Source: a virus. Taken from it: a stretch of DNA of 30,992 bases. The notes under the pieces were generated by a model. That model made no database searches, had not been told where the DNA came from, and worked only from the letters and a program-made list of their open reading frames with translations. Where the stretch lies: positions 1 to 30,992 of the IMG/VR virus record IMGVR_UViG_3300047287_000482. The stretch is one strand, 5' to 3'. Below, piece by piece: positions 1 to 5,072 of the stretch. The translations under genes were made by a program, and so were the position numbers. Position 1 is the first letter of the stretch. Each line of letters begins with the position of its first letter.

Positions 1-172
1 GGGTGGGAGAGGTTGCTGGGGACCGCGGGCTCGGGGGATGAGGCCGTTTGGTGGGGCACCCTGCGTGTTGGGGCTGGCGAGGTTCTCGTGCGAATGACGA
101 GCGGAGCGGCCAGCTTTTCGGCTCAGGTGGTGGTGGGCGCCGGCGGTGGGCCGAGGGAGCGGGCTCGGGGGG
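1..172. other. left edge, no confident gene
   Basis: No reading frame here looks coding. On the minus strand there is no ATG; one GTG at 57-59 opens a frame of about 19 codons that runs off the left edge and could be the start of a truncated gene, but nothing else supports it. The stretch contains two copies of the CTCGGGG heptamer (30-36 and 164-170), the second three bases beyond the stop codon of the dCTP deaminase gene. Confidence 0.4.
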
Positions 173-685
173 TTAGCCCTTGCTCGCCTCGACGGTCATT
201 GCATTCTGGTAGCGGCCAGTCATCGAGTAGGGCCGCATAGGAGGTGTCTCCATTCGGCTGAGGACAATCTGGCCGATTCGCATGTTGGGCCAGATAGGGA
301 CTGCGTGGAGTTGGCGAGAGTTGTGGAGTTCGAGTGTAATGACGCCTTCGAATCCGGGGTCTAGATAGCCAGCCAAAAGATGTTCGATACCCTCTCTTGC
401 TCTGGAGCTTTTGAGGACGAATTGGGCGTTGTGCGTGTTGGGAATGCGGACGAACTCTTTCGTTTGGGCTAGCACGAATTGGCCGGGGACGAGGTAGTAG
501 GGGTTGAGCTGGTTGTGGTCCTCCAGGGGGTAGGGGATCAGGGAGGGGCCGGAGGCGGATTCGATCAGGAGGGTGCCGCCGAGGCGGACGTCCAGGGAGG
601 CCGGGTTGACCATCGTCGGGTCGAAGGGCTCGACGAGGCCGTCGAGGCAGAAGGCGTGGATGAGGTGGTCAGGCAGAACGGCCAT
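173..685 (-). CDS. dcd: dCTP deaminase / dUTPase-family protein
   Basis: This 170-residue protein matches the dCTP deaminase branch of the trimeric dUTPase superfamily, which converts dCTP to dUTP for dTTP synthesis. Seen in the sequence: an N-terminal NPASLDVRLG block (27-36), an SSRAR substrate-loop motif (93-97), and YLDPGFEGVITLEL (107-120), where E119 aligns with the catalytic glutamate. Length is near the family norm of about 190. The ATG at 685 lies inside the 3' end of the upstream gene (17-base overlap), so it should be co-transcribed with the dNMP kinase operon. A bifunctional dCTP deaminase/dUTPase cannot be excluded from sequence alone. It is the last recognisable gene of the minus-strand early operon. 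Confidence 0.88.
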   Translation of the reverse strand: MAVLPDHLIHAFCLDGLVEPFDPTMVNPASLDVRLGGTLLIESASGPSLIPYPLEDHNQLNPYYLVPGQFVLAQTKEFVRIPNTHNAQFVLKSSRAREGIEHLLAGYLDPGFEGVITLELHNSRQLHAVPIWPNMRIGQIVLSRMETPPMRPYSMTGRYQNAMTVEASKG

Positions 686-947
686 GGGTGGGTTCGGGCG
701 GATTGGCGGGGGCGGCGTGCAGCGAGGCCGCCCAGCGGAGGCGGGCGACCACTTCTTGGACGGTGCGGCGGGGGAGTTCGGCCGCGGGCTCGGGGGGAGC
801 CCAGGTTTCGATCTCGGTGGCGAGGAGGTTGAAGACCGAAGCCATGCGGACCTCGGAGGACATGGTGAAGGTCGCGTTGCCGTCGGACCAGTAGGTGAGG
901 AGGGCGCGGCTGATGAGGTCGGGCTCGGGGGGCTGCACGGTTTGCAC
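669..947 (-). CDS. small hypothetical protein in early operon
   Basis: A 92-residue protein of unknown function, not recognised. It starts with GTG at 947, 3 bases after the stop of the upstream gene, and its end overlaps the dcd start, so position and spacing fit translation within the operon. The N-terminal two thirds look like a helical domain (LISRALLTYWSDGN, then a run with ASVFNLLATEIETW). The last 20 residues are proline- and alanine-rich. The nearby CCCCGAG heptamer is read here as Pro-Glu pairs twice. The case for a real gene is the tight packing between its neighbours. Confidence 0.55.
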   Translation of the reverse strand: MQTVQPPEPDLISRALLTYWSDGNATFTMSSEVRMASVFNLLATEIETWAPPEPAAELPRRTVQEVVARLRWAASLHAAPANPPEPTHGRSA

Positions 948-950
948 GGT

Positions 951-1286
951 TCAGGCGGGGCGGATGAGCGAGCGCCAGATGGAGATGGGGCGGCTGTTGG
1001 CGCAGGGCCGGCGCGTGGGACGGGTGCGGTCGGTGCGGGTGGCGATGCGGTCGTGGGCGAGGGAGCGCATGACCGCGCCCATCGCCCGGTGCTCGGGGGT
1101 GGCCTCGGTGGTGAGGGTTTTGAGGACCTCCCACACCTCGTCAGTGGTGAAGTAGAGGCTGTCGGCGGCGACGCGGCGGGCGGCGCGGACGGCGCTCAGA
1201 TACCAGTCGGGGTTTGCCTGGCGGCGAGCTCGGGCGACTGCGTCGCCAACGAGGTCGGGGTCGTAGGGGTCGAAGAGAACGCTCAT
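951..1286 (-). CDS. small basic phage protein, possible winged-helix
   Basis: A 111-residue protein with ATG at 1286. The central part (about 45-75) is a predicted helical block containing FTTDEVWEVLKTL and EHRAMGAVMRSL, which has the look of a compact helix-turn-helix. The C-terminus is strongly basic and ends in SRPISIWRSLI, a type of tail I associate with small phage replication-module proteins. DNA binding is an inference from composition; no catalytic motif is visible. It sits between dNMP kinase (5 bases upstream) and the small gene before dcd, so it belongs to the early operon. Confidence 0.6.
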   Translation of the reverse strand: MSVLFDPYDPDLVGDAVARARRQANPDWYLSAVRAARRVAADSLYFTTDEVWEVLKTLTTEATPEHRAMGAVMRSLAHDRIATRTDRTRPTRRPCANSRPISIWRSLIRPA

Positions 1287-1291
1287 GGCTC

Positions 1292-1912
1292 TCAGGCGGC
1301 GCCGGCCGCCGTGGCGACGGTGGCTTCCACCGCGCTGCTGCGCAAGCAGCGGGCGACGTTGGCTTCGAGGACTTCGAGGCCCTGGGAGTTGGAGATGATG
1401 CGGTGGAAGGAGGCGGATTCCAGGGCGCCCTCGGAAGCGTGGGAGACGACCTCGGGGTCGGCGCGGTGGGAGGGGCGGGTGATGCGCCAGAGCTCGCCGG
1501 AGAGGCTGTGGACCATGGCGGCCTCCTCGGGGAAGCGGACGTCGTCGCAGACGATGCGCTCGCCACGGGCGATCAGGGCGGAGGCGCGGCGATACCAGAG
1601 CTGGGCCCAGACGTCGGGGCTGACGCAGTTGCGACCGAACTCCGTTCCGAGCGTCTGCATGAGGTGACGGGTGGTCACCCTGTGCAGACCCGGGAGTTCG
1701 ACTTGTTTACCGAGTGGCGACATGAAATGATCAATCGCACCGGCGCTATAACCAGCAGATTCGAGAAAGACACGAATCATCTTTTTGATCGGACCGGCAA
1801 ACGGAAGATGTGTGTAGCCGTGGTTATCGATCAAAAAGCTGGCCACGGTGGTTTTGCCACTGCCTGGCACCGAGGAGTACAGGCCGATGAGTTGCGGGAA
1901 GTTGGTGGACAT
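1292..1912 (-). CDS. deoxynucleoside monophosphate kinase (T4 gp1-like)
   Basis: A 206-residue P-loop kinase. The Walker A motif SSVPGSGKTT sits at residues 13-22, followed by a hydrophobic strand and FAGPIKKMI, which matches the nucleoside-binding part of phage dNMP kinases. LMQTLGTEFGR (about 84-94) is the most diagnostic block. This family phosphorylates dGMP, dTMP and hydroxymethyl-dCMP to diphosphates, recycling nucleotides from degraded host DNA. It fits with dCTP deaminase two genes downstream. The ATG at 1912 follows the nuclease stop by 5 bases. The 5' half (about 1690-1870) is visibly lower in GC than the 3' half. The last 20 residues are alanine- and valine-rich and probably outside the fold. 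Confidence 0.87.
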   Translation of the reverse strand: MSTNFPQLIGLYSSVPGSGKTTVASFLIDNHGYTHLPFAGPIKKMIRVFLESAGYSAGAIDHFMSPLGKQVELPGLHRVTTRHLMQTLGTEFGRNCVSPDVWAQLWYRRASALIARGERIVCDDVRFPEEAAMVHSLSGELWRITRPSHRADPEVVSHASEGALESASFHRIISNSQGLEVLEANVARCLRSSAVEATVATAAGAA

Positions 1913-1917
1913 GGGGG

Positions 1918-2625
1918 TCAGCCTCGGGAGTAGGTGAATCGCTCCAGGCGGGCCTGGAAGTGGAGGAGGAGTTGGGGGAGGGCTTCGTCGTCGATCAGCT
2001 CGATCTGCGGCTCCTGGGAGGGGAAGGCGACGACGACGAGGGCGCGGCGGATCTGGAGGCCCTGCTTCGCGTAGACCTCGTTCGCCGCGGCGGCGTAGGC
2101 GGCGGCTTGGAGGCGGTAGTCGTAGAGCTTCAGGGGCTTCAGAGGCTTGCGGTCAGCTGTCTTCCAGTCGAGGAGGGTGGGCTGATCGGTGTCGTCGTCC
2201 AGGTAGGCGAGGCAGTCGAGGGTGCCGGCGTAGCCGAGGCTGTGCCAGACAGCGCCCTCGGTGAGGACGGGTTTGCGGACTCGGGAGAGGAACGAGCGGA
2301 TCGAGTTCCAGTAGGGGGTGCCGACGAAGGAGAAGGGGGGCTCGTTGCCATTGAGGAGGAGGTCTTCGGTCCAGCCGTGGATGAGGGTGCCGCGGTAGCA
2401 GGCGGCGGCGAGGATGGCGTTGGCGCGGTCTTCGCCGACGGATTCACGCCAGAGATCGAGGCTGGTGCGGTCCTTGGAGTTGGAGAGGATGGTGGTGACG
2501 GAGTGGCAGTTGCCGCCGGGCGTCGTGTAGATCCGCTCTCCAGTGACGGGGTCGGTCTGAGTGAAGAGTTCGTATCGGGGTAGAGCCGAGATGCGGAACT
2601 CAGATGTAGGTGTAAAGGAGCTCAT
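1918..2625 (-). CDS. RecB-family PD-(D/E)XK nuclease
   Basis: A 235-residue exonuclease-like protein. The nuclease core reads in order: GTLIHGWTED (79-88, motif I-type H83), E124, GYAGTLDCLA with D137, LLDWKTAD with D153 and K155 (the D-x-K pair), and LQAAAYA with Q172 (motif IV). This is the Cas4/RecB/MGME1-type arrangement; such phage enzymes usually process DNA ends in recombination or replication, next to an ssDNA-binding protein as here. I start it at ATG 2625 because the longer open frame to 2742 adds 39 low-complexity residues that read over the upstream HTH gene. The chosen start still overlaps that gene's 3' end by 26 bases. Confidence 0.85.
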   Translation of the reverse strand: MSSFTPTSEFRISALPRYELFTQTDPVTGERIYTTPGGNCHSVTTILSNSKDRTSLDLWRESVGEDRANAILAAACYRGTLIHGWTEDLLLNGNEPPFSFVGTPYWNSIRSFLSRVRKPVLTEGAVWHSLGYAGTLDCLAYLDDDTDQPTLLDWKTADRKPLKPLKLYDYRLQAAAYAAAANEVYAKQGLQIRRALVVVAFPSQEPQIELIDDEALPQLLLHFQARLERFTYSRG

Positions 2626-2845
2626 CCTGTTCCGTGAGGAGATCGTTCGGGGTGCAGCCGAAGACGTCGCAGAGCGCCTGGAAGATCTCGGGGTCGATCC
2701 GGTGGGTGCTGGCTGTGCGGAGGCGGCTGACGGTTCGGACATCGAGGCCGAGCTCGGTGGCCAGCCGCTGTCCGTTCCAGCTGCGCTTGAAGAGCTGGTA
2801 GTCGATGTTGCGGGCGAGAACCCGCATCAGGCGGTGCTGCGACAT
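2600..2845 (-). CDS. small Cro/CI-type HTH protein
   Basis: An 81-residue helix-turn-helix protein of the XRE (Cro/CI) family. The HTH is at about residues 20-41, with RLATELGLDVRTVSRLRT carrying the helix-turn-recognition helix pattern, followed by RIDPEIFQALCDVFGCTPNDLL, a typical fourth helix and end of this domain. The ATG at 2845 is chosen because upstream codons in the same frame are low-complexity Arg/Pro/Ser and read over the gap. No Shine-Dalgarno is visible. It lies between ssb (46-base gap) and the nuclease. Possible roles are control of this operon or of the lysogeny switch; the sequence does not decide between them. Confidence 0.8.
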   Translation of the reverse strand: MSQHRLMRVLARNIDYQLFKRSWNGQRLATELGLDVRTVSRLRTASTHRIDPEIFQALCDVFGCTPNDLLTEQDELLYTYI

Positions 2846-2891
2846 GGCATGAGAAAGGGGCGGAGGGAGCCGCCCCAGAGAGGTGAGGTGA

Positions 2892-3488
2892 TCAGGCTTC
2901 CTCGTTCTTGAACGGGTCTTCCCCGGACATGAAGGCCGCCAGGTTGATGGAGCCTTCCTCCTTCTCCCATTGGGCGGCCAGGGCCTTGCTGACGGCCTTC
3001 GGAGGGGCGGCGACGAGCTTGTACTCGGTCTTGAGCTTCTCACCGGTGCGGCTCAGCTTGAAGTCGTAGCCGCTGGGATCGCCGTAGTCCTTGTCAGCAA
3101 TGCTGCGGAAGAGCTGATCCATGATGCTCTTCTGCGTGATATTGATGATCTTGAACTGGCCTTCGTCCTCGATGACATCGCCGTCTTTGTCGAGCTTGTA
3201 CTCGTAGACGACGCCCGCGACGAAGCGCTTGATCTGGGGTTTGCCGTCGAGGCCGGCGCGGATGGTGGCGGGCAGGTCCTCGTCGTTGGGAAGGGTCTCC
3301 CAGCGGACGGGGCGGGACTTGCCGTCCTCGGTTTCGATCCAGCCCTCGTAGCCGGTGATGCCGGCGCCGAAGAAGCGGAAGCGGATGGTGCCTTCGACCT
3401 TGCTCGGGTTGACGTAGCGGCCGGAGCTGGAGGCGATCGACTCCTTGATCTCCTCGATCAGGGTGGGCTTGAGGAAGGTGGCAGTCAT
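2892..3488 (-). CDS. single-stranded DNA-binding protein (phage type)
   Basis: A 198-residue protein that resembles phage gp32/gp2.5-like ssDNA-binding proteins rather than bacterial SSB. Supporting blocks are SGRYVNPSKVEG near residue 25, GVVYEYKLDKDGDVIEDEG (92-110), and DFKLSRTGEKLKTEY (about 142-156), followed by a short linker and an acidic C-terminal tail (GEDPFKNEEA), the usual protein-interaction tail of SSBs. It is the first gene of the minus-strand early operon. The promoter at 3573-3601 gives a leader of about 78 bases, which contains the inverted repeat at 3532-3551. Assignment rests on domain look and context, not on a catalytic signature. Confidence 0.72.
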   Translation of the reverse strand: MTATFLKPTLIEEIKESIASSSGRYVNPSKVEGTIRFRFFGAGITGYEGWIETEDGKSRPVRWETLPNDEDLPATIRAGLDGKPQIKRFVAGVVYEYKLDKDGDVIEDEGQFKIINITQKSIMDQLFRSIADKDYGDPSGYDFKLSRTGEKLKTEYKLVAAPPKAVSKALAAQWEKEEGSINLAAFMSGEDPFKNEEA

Positions 3489-3531
3489 GAGAGGGATGGG
3501 CAGTGTTTGGGACGGGGGTGACAGGATGGGT

Positions 3532-3551
3532 GAATGGCCCGCTGGCCGTTC
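3532..3551. promoter_or_regulatory. inverted repeat in ssb leader, candidate operator
   Basis: GAATGGCC (3532-3539) and GGCCGTTC (3544-3551) form an 8-bp inverted repeat with one mismatch around a 4-base centre. It lies about 15-34 bases downstream of the expected start of transcription from the promoter at 3573-3601. It could bind a repressor, possibly the HTH protein of the same operon, or fold as a short hairpin in the leader RNA. Confidence 0.35.
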
Positions 3552-3572
3552 AGAACTTGGTCACCCAGGGAG

Positions 3573-3601
3573 ACCGTACTAAGGATTTGGTCGGCTGTCA
3601 A
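3573..3601 (-). promoter_or_regulatory. sigma70-type promoter for the early operon
   Basis: On the minus strand a perfect -35 box TTGACA (3601-3596) is followed by a 17-base spacer and TACGGT (3578-3573) as -10. The start point would be near 3566, giving a leader of about 78 bases before the ssb ATG. This is the clearest promoter in the window and sits exactly where a promoter for the ssb-HTH-nuclease-kinase-dcd operon is expected, just downstream of a terminator-like hairpin for the preceding gene. Confidence 0.7.
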
Positions 3602-3625
3602 GCAATGGGGTTTTACGGGCTGTAA

Positions 3626-3675
3626 CGAAAAGAACGGCGGTCTTTCAGTCCCTGAACGACTGGTGAGAGTCGCCG
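3626..3675 (-). terminator. terminator-like two-part hairpin
   Basis: Reading on the minus strand, CGGCG (3675-3671) pairs with CGCCG (3639-3635), and nested inside it CAGTC (3662-3658) pairs with GACTG (3650-3646) around a 7-base loop. The RNA then continues with the T-rich run TTCTTTTCG. It lies just after the stop of the small gene at 3689-3988 and just upstream of the early promoter, so it would insulate the two units. The stem is interrupted, hence modest confidence. Confidence 0.42.
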
Positions 3676-3688
3676 CTTTCGGAAACGG

Positions 3689-3988
3689 TCAGGCTCGGGG
3701 GTAGTCGTAGCGGGCGCCGGCCAGGGAGAAGGTCCACTGGCTGTCGGCGGTCAGTTGGACGGGGAGGTAGGCGGGGCCGTTGGTCCAGGGGTCCTGCTGC
3801 TCCAGGCGGAAGAGGTCCAGGTAGGGCTGGAGAAGCTCGACGTCCTCGGGGGCGGCGACCTTCAGGCGGACGGGGAACCCCAGGCGCTCATCCGTCAAAG
3901 TGAGTGTCACGACACCGCCGGCCTGGTGGACGTGGGTGATGGGGAGGTAATTCCAGACAACGAGCGGAGTTTCAGCGGTTGGAGTCAC
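3689..3988 (-). CDS. small hypothetical protein
   Basis: A 99-residue protein, not recognised. It starts with GTG at 3988; an AGGAAG run lies immediately before it, closer than an ideal Shine-Dalgarno. The sequence alternates beta-like segments (VVTLTLTDERLGFPVRLKV, then SQWTFSLAGARYDY) with one helical stretch (EDVELLQPYLDLFRLEQQD), suggesting a small globular alpha/beta protein. There is no signal peptide or membrane segment. It stands alone between the candidate regulator at 4119-4829 and the early operon, with terminator-like structure after it. Confidence 0.6.
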   Translation of the reverse strand: MTPTAETPLVVWNYLPITHVHQAGGVVTLTLTDERLGFPVRLKVAAPEDVELLQPYLDLFRLEQQDPWTNGPAYLPVQLTADSQWTFSLAGARYDYPRA

Positions 3989-4096
3989 CTTCCTGCGGTC
4001 AGTACCGGCCGCACCCTACATGCCAACTTCGGGGGTGTTGAGTAACAGTCCGCAGCAAACGCTGGTTTCAGTCGGAAAAAAGGCTCAAACGATGTG

Positions 4097-4119
4097 ACCT
4101 ATGCATTTTTCGCATAGGT
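4097..4119. promoter_or_regulatory. perfect 8-bp inverted repeat at gene end
   Basis: ACCTATGC (4097-4104) and GCATAGGT (4112-4119) are perfect inverted copies separated by 7 bases (ATTTTTC). The element abuts the stop codon of the gene read leftward from 4829. On that strand a T6 run follows only about 16 bases after the stem, which is too far for a textbook terminator. A dimeric repressor operator, or a loosely built terminator, are both possible. Confidence 0.45.
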
Positions 4120-4829
4120 TACGGCTTCGAGAGCAGCTCGATGAGGTCCTCCTCGGTGGAGGGGCCTTGGAGTGCGGCGCTGAGTGTGATGAGGTAAGGG
4201 AGCTCTCGCTGGAACTCCTCCCCAGTCCAGACCTGACCTTTGCCCATGAGGATCTCGTTGAGGCGGGTGCGGCGGGTGCCGGTTGGTTGGAAGTGCTCCT
4301 GGAGGATCTTCCCCAGGTCGTCGATCGGGTCGAAGCCCGCCGTGGCCATCTGCCGGCGGAGGAGGCGGGCGAGATTGCGGGTGAGCTGGGCTGCCTCGGC
4401 GTCTGAGTAGAAGGAGCCGCTCAGGTCGTACTCGGTGGGGACGCGGACTCCGGTGAAGACTTCGAACCACCAGCCCGGCGGTGGCGGGACACCGTCTTCG
4501 AGGATGACGAGGGGGTCGGAATAGTGGTTGCTGCTGGTCGTGCCGGGGACGAGAGTCCTGGTGGTGCGGTAGCGGTGCAGGTAGAAATTCAGCCGCTCGA
4601 TGGCGATGAAGGGCCGGGGGCCCGGGTTGTGGAGGCGGCCGTGACGGAAGCCGCTGATCTGGGAGCTGTGGAGCCAGCCGCAGCCGTCCAGGCAGCCACG
4701 CAGGAGCTGGGTCATGACCGGATGCGACCACTGGTTGCCGTCCATCCAATGCCTGAACAGCTGAGCGAAGTTCTTGATTCCTGTCTGGTACTGGCCGGCG
4801 TAGTCGAATTTTTCGGTCTGCTCAGACAT
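4119..4829 (-). CDS. possible DNA-binding regulator, unknown family
   Basis: A 236-residue protein that I do not recognise by name. ATG 4829 is preferred over an in-frame TTG at 4853 that would add eight residues; neither has a Shine-Dalgarno. Residues about 20-70 look like a helix-turn-helix region: an amphipathic helix FAQLFRHWMDGN, then LLRGCLDGCG, then LHSSQISGFRHGRLHNPGP, where the SSQISGFRHGRL part resembles a recognition helix. The C-terminal half (145-235) is mainly helical with many charged residues. The gene faces away from the primase gene, leaving a 243-base control region between the start codons, a layout typical of a regulator beside its target. Function is inference. Confidence 0.6.
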   Translation of the reverse strand: MSEQTEKFDYAGQYQTGIKNFAQLFRHWMDGNQWSHPVMTQLLRGCLDGCGWLHSSQISGFRHGRLHNPGPRPFIAIERLNFYLHRYRTTRTLVPGTTSSNHYSDPLVILEDGVPPPPGWWFEVFTGVRVPTEYDLSGSFYSDAEAAQLTRNLARLLRRQMATAGFDPIDDLGKILQEHFQPTGTRRTRLNEILMGKGQVWTGEEFQRELPYLITLSAALQGPSTEEDLIELLSKP

Positions 4830-5072
4830 GGGCGACCACTGCGTGTTGCTCAAGAGATAGGCGGGATTCTATAGGCGAGTCCGTTCTACAACAATGTGTA
4901 ACGCGATCTGGATGCTGTCCAGCTCGTTCACGATCTGGTCGGAGCCGGTAGGGTTGGGGTCCGGTCTCGGGGGCTGAGCCAGGGTCCCCCCGAACACGCG
5001 AAAGCCCGCCGGTCAGGGCGGGCTCTGCGCTCCAGCCGGGGCCGGAGTTCCAAATCACAACGTGAAAATAGC
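4830..5072. promoter_or_regulatory. divergent control region before primase gene
   Basis: This gap separates the leftward candidate regulator from the rightward primase gene. It holds a perfect 8-bp inverted repeat AGCCCGCC/GGCGGGCT (5003-5010 and 5017-5024, 6-base loop). Read on the minus strand the hairpin is followed by TTTCG; read on the plus strand there is no T-run. There is also a copy of CTCGGGG (4966-4972). A weak rightward promoter could be TTGCTC (4846-4851) with TATAGG (4870-4875), spacing 18. No ribosome binding site is visible before the primase ATG. Confidence 0.4.

Noticed and set aside
573-1667. 364-residue plus-strand reading frame across the early operon
   Set aside because: Composition is Gly/Arg/Ala-rich without motifs, and four minus-strand genes with good starts and stops cover it.
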